A stretch of DNA of 64,000 nucleotides from Phycomyces blakesleeanus NRRL 1555(-). Lineage: Eukaryota > Mucoromycota > Mucoromycetes > Mucorales > Phycomycetaceae. Location of the stretch: positions 434,001 to 498,000 of the forward strand of contig NW_017265139.1 of the NCBI RefSeq assembly GCF_001638985.1, given 5' to 3'. Of this stretch, positions 34,564-45,890 are shown piece by piece; position 1 is the stretch's first letter; each line of letters starts with the position of its first letter. The notes below the pieces were generated by a model that was not told the DNA's origin, searched no databases, and was given only the letters and a program-made list of their open reading frames with translations. Both the position numbers and the translations under genes were made by a program.

Positions 34564-34759
34564 CCAGTGGGATAAATGGCTCCTACCAGTAAGATAAATG
34601 GACCCGCCAGTGGAAGGAAAATGGGCGGCTGGCAACTGGCAACTGGCAACCGGCGGCTATATAAAAAGGTCCACTGGCGAGAGATAACAGGTCCACTGGT
34701 AGGAGGAAAGGGCCTACCAGTGGGAAGCAACAAACCCACTGGCAGAAATGTCCCACTGG
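34564..34759. promoter_or_regulatory. CCASTGG motif cluster with TATA-like box, left arm
   Basis: Seven exact CCAGTGG/CCACTGG words at 34564, 34607, 34671, 34693, 34717, 34736 and 34753, plus a CCAGTAA variant at 34586. A CTATATAAAAAGG TATA-like sequence lies at about 34658-34670 and ACTGGCA repeats immediately before it. The GC content is clearly above the surroundings. This could be a promoter with clustered factor sites or simply a short satellite. Confidence 0.45.
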
Positions 34760-35273
34760 TGGAAGCAACAGACTAACAAAAAAAGCAACAAGCAACAGTA
34801 CCTTTCAAATAACATGGACCGCCGTGGAAGGCATAGGAAAGGAACAAGCAACGGGAGGGAACAAGCAACGGGAACTAACCCAAAAAAGATGGTACCAGCC
34901 GCGCCCACCAGAAGAGACGACAGAAAGCAACCAGTAATACACAGGAATACGGACAGCGGGCTCACACGCTACACGCGCGCTTGTGGACTTGCTCGATAGA
35001 CCATGTTTGACCCGTGGCTCTACTCCATCGGGCCCCTTTGAAAGAAAGAAAAAAAAAGAGAGAGAGAGAGCGGTCGGTCGCAAGAGTCCAAAATCGGCTC
35101 AAAAAGTTTAACAAAATAATATTGCCAAGACTTTATGAACGTCTTTTGAACTCTTACAGTCGCCTACTCCACAGGCTTTGATTAATTAGTATTCAAAGTT
35201 GCATCGCACATAACGTAAAAAATCATATACTTATCTTAAAGTGATCTGGCTAGCCGTTCATAAGAAAAGAAGC

Positions 35274-35486
35274 ATGGCTATCGGAAGACCCTCTTGGCTT
35301 CTGTGTATAAACGATGACCGGCCGGACATAAACCCATATATTACCAGAAGCTCTCCATCGTCTCCACCGGTAGACACGGTCAGTACAAAGAAAAAGGAGA
35401 AAAAAAAGGAAAACCAAAGGACGCGAAAATTTTTCTATAGTTATAAAAACAAAAATGGGGAGATGATGACGCCTCCCTCACTTTAG
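35274..35486 (+). CDS. Hypothetical 70-aa protein, left-arm copy
   Basis: ATG-initiated frame MAIGRPSWLLCINDDRPDIN..., with a Ser/Pro-rich centre and a Lys-rich tail. Identical mirror copy at 41137-41349 (-). No family recognised; may be a chance frame. Confidence 0.2.
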   Translation: MAIGRPSWLLCINDDRPDINPYITRSSPSSPPVDTVSTKKKEKKKENQRTRKFFYSYKNKNGEMMTPPSL

Positions 35487-36812
35487 TCCAATAAAATTCA
35501 TCGAAAGTATACATCAATCAAAAGCTTGGGGGAGATAGGGGGAGGAGGATGGATGGATGGGTGCATCCTGTGTGGTGTTGGTCACGTTGATCATTTGTTT
35601 TCGTCACTACAAATACTTTTCAGGGAAAGTACCTGATTATAATATTGTATATACACAAACTGAAAAATGAAAACAGAAAGCCTTTTTAAAATATAGCACT
35701 GGTCTTGCTTTCCAACTCTTACACTCAGTACCTATATGCTTATTTTTTTGCAGTGTTATTTTGTAGTATCCTTTAAATGTATCTACTGTTTCATAAAGGC
35801 CAGGTCTTGAAAGAGTTTTTCGGAAAAATCAAAACTGTCCTGATATAAAAGATATGGGGGAAATCATGCAAATAAACAGGATAAGTCCAAACAAGGAAAT
35901 CAAATATATATAAATTTATACAGGTATGTATCACATGTTTCATATTTTCTCTCACTCTCTTTGCTTCCTTTCAAAGGTTACCAAGTTACTTATGGAGTTA
36001 ATAAAGCAAACACACCAAGACAAGAGGTGCTTGGTAAAGAATATAAAACATACAAGACATAAAAATTGGCTGTAGTTATTTGGCTTATTATTTATAAAAT
36101 AATAATAATTTGAAGCATTTTGATAGTGTGCTTCTGCTAATCAAACAAGTCTAAGAGTACGCCTAATCGTAGCACTTTCATGTGAGTTGATGAATCACCT
36201 TTATAAAAAATATATTTCTATTAATTTAAAGAGTAATTTATGCTGCTACTCTCGAATCAGCTCTTTTATATATTCAGTATATAAGGACTCTCTCTATCTC
36301 TTACTAGGCTTATTTTATTTATTCTATATGTATCAAATAAATGTACTCTCAGCAATAGGCAGCACTATAGATTGTGTATTGAATAATGCAATTTATTCTT
36401 GTAATAAAAAGATATTTATATACACACCTTTAATAAGAATTTATATCATACACATAGTATAATAATATTATCCCAAATCTTCAAGTCTCTTATAACTTAT
36501 AAAAATAAAATCTCAAGGCTAGTAATTTAACATACTATGCCTTTTACAAGTATAATTTTAAGCAGACACCCAAGTAGCTTTTATTTTGTACATGCATAAA
36601 AAGCAGGTGTCTATTTCTTATTTATTCTTTTTGAATGAAAACAGATTAGATATACAATTGAATAGTGCTTTTGTGAAAATACTTTATAATTTTGGCTAAC
36701 AATATATGCTCATCAATACTACTAGCTGTATTTTACTTGAATGAAAAACATTGTGCCAATGAGTTTTAGTCTATTGTATTGCACGCTTGCAGACAATTCG
36801 GAATTATATTAC

Positions 36813-39810
36813 TATCAATCTACAGCTTTAATTCGAATACTTTAAAGCAAGTCTTTAATATATAGAGAAAAATTACTGGTTATGTTTTGAAGTTAATCAT
36901 CTTTTCTTTTGCTTTTCTGGCTGTAATCTTATATAGAAATTGTTTTAATTTTATTCGTCTTGTAGTGACAAATGTGTAAAGCTTACAGAGTTCTTCTTTT
37001 GCTAAACTGCTATCTAAAAACAAAGACTTGACAATGGCAGGTTCTAATATTTACAAGCAACTTGTGAAAAATCCATATTTTTGACTCTCTTTTATGGATT
37101 TCCTGACTGGTCTATTAGCTTGTCATTTGATCTTATAAATAACACTCTTTTTGAAAATAAAATGAAGTCTCTCGTTGAATACTATCCTTCTTTTTTGTGG
37201 ATTTGCAATATTCCGCTCAGCTTATAGTTCTTTTAGCATTCTATAATTGTTTTTCTTCTTAAAAGTCTATGGATGTCATGTTGTGCCTGAGGTATTCGGG
37301 ATTGTTTATGGGTTAGTATCTCAATAATGGAAAAAGTAGATACTGTGAGAGTGTTCTTTATTAAAGAGACAAAATAATATTGTTTATATCTGCTACTATT
37401 CAAATCCCTGTAATTCAAATCCCTGTTGTGTAATGGTTGGTTTACACTGTATGAGTGTGTAGTGTACGTGTGCCTGGTGTGTAACAGTTCCGGAGATCGT
37501 TAACTTGCCAGGTTCATTAGCAAGAAGGAACCAGTGTTTGGTTGTGGGGTCTATTCTTCACTCAATTGTGGTGTGTATACCACAGTGCCCAATATAGTAC
37601 TCTTTTACAGACGCGACCTACTCTGTATATGCTCTGACCAATAAAAGTCCTTCTTTTATTCTGAACTCTGTACACCTTTGTTAGGCTGAATACTGCTTAC
37701 ATTAATTACACTTGAATTTTTTTTTTTGTTTTTGTTTTTGGAAATTCTATATATGAAGCCTATATTATTCATTCTAGAAACTTTTAAATTTTCCGCTTTG
37801 ATATTGAGACGGGCTGTGTTGGTTTGTGTAAAGAAGTGACCCAAATAATTAATAGAAAAAAGAAATATATATCAATCTCCTCTAACAACTCCTTGGCCCT
37901 AATATTGGCAATTGGCAGCTTGTTCTCTTGAGAAAGCTAAAAAGAAAATAGAAGTGATGTGTAAGGATATTGTTTATTGCTTTTATCTTCCAATGTTTAC
38001 ATAGATATTTTGATAATAAATAAAATAATATAATTAGTAAGATATTACTAAGCTATTATTAAGATGCTGGGATAAACTATGCTTCTTTGGATAATTAATA
38101 ATAAATAATAGAGAGAAATAGAGATAGATAGTTATTTTTGGGGTTCATTGTTACAATACTTATGATTTTCAATTGATTGCTGCACCAGTTGTAACAATCA
38201 TGCTCTTCCCAAGATCATGACTTAACCAATTGGTCTACATAATCGATACAAAAAGATTTAGAGATATGGGATATATTTGGGCCAGCCGAAAATGTAAATA
38301 TACACGCAACGTGTCAAGATTAATAAATAGAATATTGAAAATAGAATTCATGATAGCTTATATATGATGTTTTATTTCAAAAGAAAAAAAAAAGTAACAA
38401 AATTCAATTGTTTTTGAAATAGTATTTATTGTTGGTATTTATATGTTTGCTAAATTATATTCTAGTATGTGCTCAATTAATTGATGTTATGAAGCATGAT
38501 TAAGAAGTGTTATTCTTCTGGAAATATCTGTGCGTACGGCGGTCATCCAGTCATATCAGTCAGAGATTTTAGACAAGAACGAATATCTACACTATTGGTA
38601 GTCTTTGAGTTTTCCAACTCAAATACTCGGATGATGTATTTGGATTATAGGTATACTAATGCGTAGTATCTAAATAAGATATTACTAGAGTAATATAAGT
38701 ATGTAGATAATTTATGAATATACTGTATATATACTATATATAATTGTAAATGTCATATTATGATAAGAATATAGAGTAATAATAAACTACGTGTCAATAG
38801 TTTATGTATTAGTTAATAGAGTAAAGGCAGATTCATTAAACTGGAATTGCTAACAATAAATTATTTATGTTTCCGTCTTGATCTCAGATTCGACAGTAAT
38901 CAATACTCATTTACAACCGGTCAATTCTTTTTTGCGGTCTAGGCTACAAGAAATAACATGTCATTTATAAGTCCCATCTCCCAAGGCGTTATCAATTTCT
39001 TCACTCCTGTTCCGGTATTTTATTACAGCATTTTTTATTCTTCAAATCTTCAAATAAGCAATTCTTTGTTTCCATGCCAATCCCAAATCGGTAAGCGCTA
39101 AAGATCTGATATATTTTCTCTCTTATCTTTGCCGTTATGCTTGCCCTCTATCTCTCATTCTACCATAGATTTTACTCCAATCTTTAATGCTCTTGATCGT
39201 GTCAGTTCAGATCATTCTATGTTTATATGTATTCTATCAGAGAATCCTATTTTTCTTCTCGTATTCTGAGCTTCTCTACATTTAGTATTTCTTGCTTATA
39301 TTGCTTTTAACCTTAAGTGTATCGGCGTATCTTATTTTCTGGTTATATCAGTACCACCAAAATTCACACTGACTTTTAAGTCATAAAGTACATCACGGTG
39401 TCTATTTATTAATCTTTGCCTCCCCTGTAACCTGTAAAGACGTCTATTATTACTTTATAAATTTATGCTTACTTACATACCAGACTCAGTTGCTCTCTTT
39501 TTGTAATCACAAAACAATGTAATCCCCCAGTATACGTCATACACATCTCCAGATAGCTGTCTCAACTTTTTATCTGCCCATTTCGAAACAACCCACAGCA
39601 GCTTTTTGTTCAATTCACTCTGATTTGACCTTTTACTTCTGTGTTCCACTGGAAAATATAGAGAAGCCAGGAAACTGGTTTTGCTTACTGCATTTCAATG
39701 CGCACTACTCACAGATAAGAACTACATAAACAAATGCATTTTCCTTTGTGCTTCTACGTTAAGTTGATACTTCGAGGTTCCCACCTTTTTTTATTCATTT
39801 TATGGTTTTT
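36813..39810. other. Unique core of the palindrome (2998 bp)
   Basis: AT-rich, non-repeated sequence between the arms. No gene could be supported: the two minus-strand frames at 37233-37418 and 37656-37844 are short and featureless. An LTR-like segment lies at 37424-37701. The rest (38000-39780) shows only AT-rich sequence, with a pyrimidine-rich stretch at 39000-39300. Confidence 0.8.
37424..37701 (+). mobile_element. Possible solo LTR in the palindrome core
   Basis: The segment begins TGTTGTGTAATGG and ends CTGCTTACA (TG...CA ends) and has the inner order expected of an LTR: a TATA-like TGTATATGC at about 37627 and AATAAA (in CCAATAAAAGTCC) at about 37640, over 278 bp. No target-site duplication is visible (flanks ATCCC and TTAAT), so the call is weak. 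It is preceded by a 15-bp tandem duplication containing TTCAAATCCCTGT. Confidence 0.3.
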
Positions 39811-41136
39811 GTAATATAATTCCGAATTGTCTGCAAGCGTGCAATACAATAGACTAAAACTCATTGGCACAATGTTTTTCATTCAAGTAAAATACAGCTA
39901 GTAGTATTGATGAGCATATATTGTTAGCCAAAATTATAAAGTATTTTCACAAAAGCACTATTCAATTGTATATCTAATCTGTTTTCATTCAAAAAGAATA
40001 AATAAGAAATAGACACCTGCTTTTTATGCATGTACAAAATAAAAGCTACTTGGGTGTCTGCTTAAAATTATACTTGTAAAAGGCATAGTATGTTAAATTA
40101 CTAGCCTTGAGATTTTATTTTTATAAGTTATAAGAGACTTGAAGATTTGGGATAATATTATTATACTATGTGTATGATATAAATTCTTATTAAAGGTGTG
40201 TATATAAATATCTTTTTATTACAAGAATAAATTGCATTATTCAATACACAATCTATAGTGCTGCCTATTGCTGAGAGTACATTTATTTGATACATATAGA
40301 ATAAATAAAATAAGCCTAGTAAGAGATAGAGAGAGTCCTTATATACTGAATATATAAAAGAGCTGATTCGAGAGTAGCAGCATAAATTACTCTTTAAATT
40401 AATAGAAATATATTTTTTATAAAGGTGATTCATCAACTCACATGAAAGTGCTACGATTAGGCGTACTCTTAGACTTGTTTGATTAGCAGAAGCACACTAT
40501 CAAAATGCTTCAAATTATTATTATTTTATAAATAATAAGCCAAATAACTACAGCCAATTTTTATGTCTTGTATGTTTTATATTCTTTACCAAGCACCTCT
40601 TGTCTTGGTGTGTTTGCTTTATTAACTCCATAAGTAACTTGGTAACCTTTGAAAGGAAGCAAAGAGAGTGAGAGAAAATATGAAACATGTGATACATACC
40701 TGTATAAATTTATATATATTTGATTTCCTTGTTTGGACTTATCCTGTTTATTTGCATGATTTCCCCCATATCTTTTATATCAGGACAGTTTTGATTTTTC
40801 CGAAAAACTCTTTCAAGACCTGGCCTTTATGAAACAGTAGATACATTTAAAGGATACTACAAAATAACACTGCAAAAAAATAAGCATATAGGTACTGAGT
40901 GTAAGAGTTGGAAAGCAAGACCAGTGCTATATTTTAAAAAGGCTTTCTGTTTTCATTTTTCAGTTTGTGTATATACAATATTATAATCAGGTACTTTCCC
41001 TGAAAAGTATTTGTAGTGACGAAAACAAATGATCAACGTGACCAACACCACACAGGATGCACCCATCCATCCATCCTCCTCCCCCTATCTCCCCCAAGCT
41101 TTTGATTGATGTATACTTTCGATGAATTTTATTGGA

Positions 41137-41349
41137 CTAAAGTGAGGGAGGCGTCATCATCTCCCCATTTTTGTTTTTATAACTATAGAAAAATTTTCGC
41201 GTCCTTTGGTTTTCCTTTTTTTTCTCCTTTTTCTTTGTACTGACCGTGTCTACCGGTGGAGACGATGGAGAGCTTCTGGTAATATATGGGTTTATGTCCG
41301 GCCGGTCATCGTTTATACACAGAAGCCAAGAGGGTCTTCCGATAGCCAT
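41137..41349 (-). CDS. Hypothetical 70-aa protein, right-arm copy
   Basis: Identical mirror of 35274-35486. Weak support. Confidence 0.2.
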   Translation of the reverse strand: MAIGRPSWLLCINDDRPDINPYITRSSPSSPPVDTVSTKKKEKKKENQRTRKFFYSYKNKNGEMMTPPSL

Positions 41350-41863
41350 GCTTCTTTTCTTATGAACGGCTAGCCAGATCACTTTAAGATAAGTATATGA
41401 TTTTTTACGTTATGTGCGATGCAACTTTGAATACTAATTAATCAAAGCCTGTGGAGTAGGCGACTGTAAGAGTTCAAAAGACGTTCATAAAGTCTTGGCA
41501 ATATTATTTTGTTAAACTTTTTGAGCCGATTTTGGACTCTTGCGACCGACCGCTCTCTCTCTCTCTTTTTTTTTCTTTCTTTCAAAGGGGCCCGATGGAG
41601 TAGAGCCACGGGTCAAACATGGTCTATCGAGCAAGTCCACAAGCGCGCGTGTAGCGTGTGAGCCCGCTGTCCGTATTCCTGTGTATTACTGGTTGCTTTC
41701 TGTCGTCTCTTCTGGTGGGCGCGGCTGGTACCATCTTTTTTGGGTTAGTTCCCGTTGCTTGTTCCCTCCCGTTGCTTGTTCCTTTCCTATGCCTTCCACG
41801 GCGGTCCATGTTATTTGAAAGGTACTGTTGCTTGTTGCTTTTTTTGTTAGTCTGTTGCTTCCA

Positions 41864-42059
41864 CCAGTGGGACATTTCTGCCAGTGGGTTTGTTGCTTCC
41901 CACTGGTAGGCCCTTTCCTCCTACCAGTGGACCTGTTATCTCTCGCCAGTGGACCTTTTTATATAGCCGCCGGTTGCCAGTTGCCAGTTGCCAGCCGCCC
42001 ATTTTCCTTCCACTGGCGGGTCCATTTATCTTACTGGTAGGAGCCATTTATCCCACTGG
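41864..42059. promoter_or_regulatory. CCASTGG motif cluster with TATA-like box, right arm
   Basis: Mirror of the left-arm cluster at 34564-34759: seven CCASTGG words and the TATA-like sequence in inverse orientation. The TATA-like box reads 5' to 3' on the minus strand here, i.e. toward the palindrome core, as it does in the left arm. Confidence 0.45.
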
Positions 42060-42288
42060 TCGGACATTTGCTTCCTGTTGCTTCCTGTTGCTTCTGCCGG
42101 GGAACCCGATGGTTCCATTTCTGCCGCAAAATGGTCGGCTATGTCGTGTCCTCAAGACACCTTGTCAAAAGCCGATAAGGCTCACCAGAAGCCCAACATG
42201 GGCGCCTCGAAAAAGGCCACACCGGGCCATAAGAAAGGCCAAAGTATGCGCCAGAGCAAAGACCAATCCGGTCCACAAAACAGGCCAA

Positions 42289-42526
42289 TGTAAGTGTCAG
42301 GAAAAGGACCAAACTATCTCAAGACATAATCTAATTGTTTTTTATTGTTGCAACGCAGGCTCCAAGTGCGCACCAGAGAAAGGGCAAGCCGGCCCACAAG
42401 AAAGGTCAAAGTAGGCGCCAGAGCAAACATCAATCCGGCCCACAAGAAAGGCTAATGTAAGTGTCGGGGAAAAGGGTGAAATATATCAAGACATAGACTA
42501 ATTGTTTTTTGTATTTAAAATACAGG
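42289..42526 (+). other. Tandemly duplicated exon-intron unit, right arm
   Basis: Two 69-nt intron-like segments, 42290-42358 and 42457-42525, each with donor GTAAGTGTC and a CAG acceptor followed by GCTCCAA. They are 167 bp apart. The flanking exon-like sequence is also duplicated: CGCCAGAGCAAA followed by CAATCCGG and CCACAA before the donor, and GCTCCAA after the acceptor. The preserved splice signals in both copies suggest a spliced transcript running outward from the core. Joining the exons does not keep a long open frame, so the transcript may be non-coding or decayed. Confidence 0.6.
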
Positions 42527-42542
42527 CTCCAAATTCGCGTCA

Positions 42543-43041
42543 GAGAAAAAAGGCTTTTCAGAGACCCTCAAGGTCACTGTCAAGATTCAAAGCCAAATCA
42601 AGATAGATAGTCAAAAAAGAAAAGAAGTACAAGAAAAAAAATATAAAAAAGAAATACAAAAAATATAAAAAGAAAATGAAAAGAAAAAAAAAGATACAAA
42701 AAAAGAAAAAGCAGAAAAAAAAAACAAACAGAACAATATTTACCAGAGAAAAAATCAGGCTTACAACTATCTCTCTATCTCGGATCAAACCCCATAGCCA
42801 CTAGTACAATCTCCAAAATAGTCAAGCCAAGGTCCATTGCTATGTCCAAGTCAAAGTCCAAATCCAATTCCAAGTCTTGTCCAAGTCAAAGTCCAAATGT
42901 CCAAAAACTGTCCAAGTACTGTTCTAGTACTAGTCCTAGCACACAAACATATACAAACAAATAGAGAAGTACACAATTAGAGAAGTAGACAAATACATAC
43001 ACACACAAACACACACAATTTCTATTTTTCTATTTCTTTCT

Positions 43042-43098
<57 letters not shown>

Positions 43099-44433
43099 AT
43101 AGTCATATTCATAGTCATAGTCATAGTCATACAAACATACATATACACACTTATATACATACATACATGCATACAAAAGTAGAGGCGCAATTTCTATCAA
43201 AGTCCAAAATCTGGGTTGTACATCCAAGTCTCAAGGCCAAGTCGATTTCCAAGAAGGGGTCCAATGCAAAATTCCAAAAGCAAGTTCCAAAAGAAAAACC
43301 AAAAACCAAATCCGAGGCCTATACTAAGTCCTGTAAAAAAAACGGGCATATACTAAGTCCTCCTCTCCAAAAGGATCAAATCCAAAAACTGAGGCGTAGA
43401 CCAAAACCTATCAGAAATGATCAGGCACATATTAAGTCCTCCACTCCAAAAGGATCAAAAGAAATCCGACCTTGAGGCCTATACTAAGTCCTGTCCAAAA
43501 ATCACACAGGCATATACTAAGCCCTCCTCTCTCTCTAAAAAAAAGCAAAAAAAAAAACAAAAAAAAAACAAAAAAAAACAAAAAAAAAACAAAAAAAAAC
43601 AAAAAAGCAAAAAAAAAACAAAAAAAAAACAAAAAAAAAAAACAAAAAAAAACAAAAAAGCAAAAAGATGAACAAACCGGAAGAACTCTGCATTGGAACC
43701 TGGACCTGGATTGAAGCAAAGCTGCGAACTGGAACAAGACTCTGGATTAGGACAAGGTATGAAATCCCTTTTTACACATATACATACAAAGCAAATGAAG
43801 TCTTTGATCAAAAACAAAAAACAAAAAAAATGCTCAAAAAAAGAAGCTCAAAAAAAACAGAAAGAGCAAAAAGAGCAATACCAAAACCCCCTTCTCTTAT
43901 ACTTTTCAATATCAAAACCCATCCTTTTATTACTATTCCATGAAATTGACTGGACAAAAAAAACCAAAAAAAAAAGAAGTAAAAAAAAATCAAAAAAAAA
44001 AATCAAAATCAAAAATCAAAATCAAAATCAAAAAGTCCAAATTATCCCCTTTACTATGTGTGCTGTGTTCGGACAAAAAAAAATTAAAAAAAAAATCAAA
44101 AAAAAAAATCAAAAAGTCCAAATTATCCCCTTTATTATGTGTGCTGTGTTTGGACAAAAAAAAAGCAAAAAAAAAAAAAAAAAAGTCCAAATTATCTTTT
44201 TTATTCTTTTCAATATCAAAATCATCCTCTTATTACTATTCTGTGAAATTGACTGGACAAAAAAAAAGAATCAAAAAAACAAGAAAAAAAAACAAAAAGT
44301 CCAAATTATCCCCTTTATTATTTTTCAATACCAAAATCCTCCTCCTCCTCCTATCACTCTTAGCTTATATTGACTGGACAAAAAAAAAGATCAAAAGAAA
44401 AATCAAATGGACCAAAAAAAAAACCGACTGGAC
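42543..44433. repeat. Strand-asymmetric A/C-rich block, right arm
   Basis: Mirror of 32190-34080. The plus strand is dominated by A and C. It includes GTCCAA-type short repeats (42840-42910, 43198-43310), (CA)n (43045-43093), five CATATACTAAGTCCT-like words (43317-43534), a long run of A8-10C units (43540-43655) and about five diverged modules ending TTGACTGGACAAAAAAA (43890-44430). Confidence 0.85.
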
Positions 44434-45449
44434 TTGACTGGAACCGACTGGACTCGACTGGACTAGCATGGCCTGGAATATCTTAGTATACTTAATTTAA
44501 TTTAACTTAACTTATATTCCCCTTATAAAAATTTGAACAATAAATTTTGATCTCATTTGACTTTGATATTATCTTTATGAATTTTGTCTCTTTTTGATTT
44601 TGGTTTTACATTTGTCTTTAAAAATGCTATTAATAATGTTTTTTGGTACTACTATATTACACTTGAGAGTTGTCCTATTATACTTGTGTTCCTTGGTAAG
44701 ATAAACATGGTATACTTTCTAATGAGGCGTTCATTCAGTTTACTATGGCACAGCGGGGTTTGGTCGGTATCGCTCATTGAAATCAGCTTTGAAGTGGTAG
44801 TGGTGTGTCTAAAAATGACCCAAAGTAGTTTACTAGCTCTCTTTAATTTGTTCTTTCTTAAAATTGTTCTTCTACCGATATTCATTTTCTTGTCGCTGAA
44901 CTTATAATTTCACTATATAGCCAACCCACAATGTGCCATTAAGTTTGTCTATAATAATAATACGGTTGGCTGTTGTTTTATTACTACCTTTTTCTATTGT
45001 CTTGATTTTGTTAAAAAGAGATTCACAGTGGAAGATAACGAGGAACGTACCCGAGCTATCAGACGAAAAAAAAAGTTAATACGATATCTACAAAATGGCA
45101 TATGGTCCTAGGGGCGGCTAAGTAACGAAGATTGCAGCATGATAATTTGAAGCTTCTTTGGGGATGGAAGAGTTTTGAACCTTTTGTGGTCCAATCATTA
45201 GCCTTCTCAAAGCCTCCACTATGATTATAGAAAGTACCAGTCTGTGCAGAAATTAGGCACCCATTTGCCATTCATTTGCTCAGCAGTCGTTTTCTTTTTG
45301 GCTAGAAAATAATTTCGTTAACATTAATTCATAAAAGTTACATCGATCATTATTCTCTTTCTTTTTTTTTTAATATCTTTAAAAATATTTCACCTCTCAA
45401 GTCACTTGGCTTGACTCACTGCTACTGTCACCCATTTTTGGCGCTCTTT

Positions 45450-45890
45450 ATGAACAGTTCTGAGTCAGAAGCCGAAGGAAAAGGCGAAATATGTGACAAT
45501 TTTATAAGTAGAAATGTAAACAAGGAATCTCAAAATATTGAACGCATGTACGGGCCTGGGACTTTATGTCCAATATCTCCACCGTTCCCCGTTAGCCTTT
45601 ACCATCTTTGCCCACCCGAGGTTGTGCCTATGAGAACAGACTTGGTCTGGTACCGTTGTATAGTCAGGTTCCATAAATGGATCGTCCGAGTTTCTAAACG
45701 AAATATCTCTTTGGAGTTCTTATCCCTGTTGAAATCCGTTCCCAATCCAGGTGTCTTCAGTACCCAGTTACTTATTCTTAATTCTTTCATGCCATTTATT
45801 TTTTCTTACATATTTATACCATCTGTGTTCTTACCAGTTGTATTATTTATCTTAATCTTAGACTTTTTCAAAGCTGTTTTCCTCGACTAG
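45450..45890 (+). CDS. Hypothetical membrane-tailed protein, right-arm copy
   Basis: Identical mirror of 30733-31173, 146 aa, with a hydrophobic C-terminal third. Function unknown. Confidence 0.3.
   Translation: MNSSESEAEGKGEICDNFISRNVNKESQNIERMYGPGTLCPISPPFPVSLYHLCPPEVVPMRTDLVWYRCIVRFHKWIVRVSKRNISLEFLSLLKSVPNPGVFSTQLLILNSFMPFIFSYIFIPSVFLPVVLFILILDFFKAVFLD

Larger units (their letters stand above)
28990..36812 (+). repeat. Left arm of large palindrome (7823 bp)
   Basis: This arm is the inverse of 39811-47627. Positions map as x to 76623-x for x above about 29210; outside that, as x to 76617-x because the (AG)n tract at 29176-29203 is 14 units here and 11 in the right arm. All reading frames from 30733 to 36462 are identical to their mirror copies. 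Differences seen by eye are confined to the outer 320 bp: substitutions at 29066, 29140 and 29310 plus the (AG)n change. The inner end is abrupt at 36812. The outer end is softer, because beyond 28990 an AGGGYGCACC block is still shared with the far side of the right arm across an indel of about 36 bp. Confidence 0.95.

Noticed and set aside
34209..34739. 176-codon frame over the CCASTGG cluster
   Set aside because: It crosses the two well-formed intron-like segments and the motif repeats, and joining the exons shifts the frame; probably not coding as drawn.
36187..36462. 91-codon frame near the inner end of the left arm and its mirror at 40161-40436
   Set aside because: Very AT-rich, no motif, and composition alone explains the open frame.
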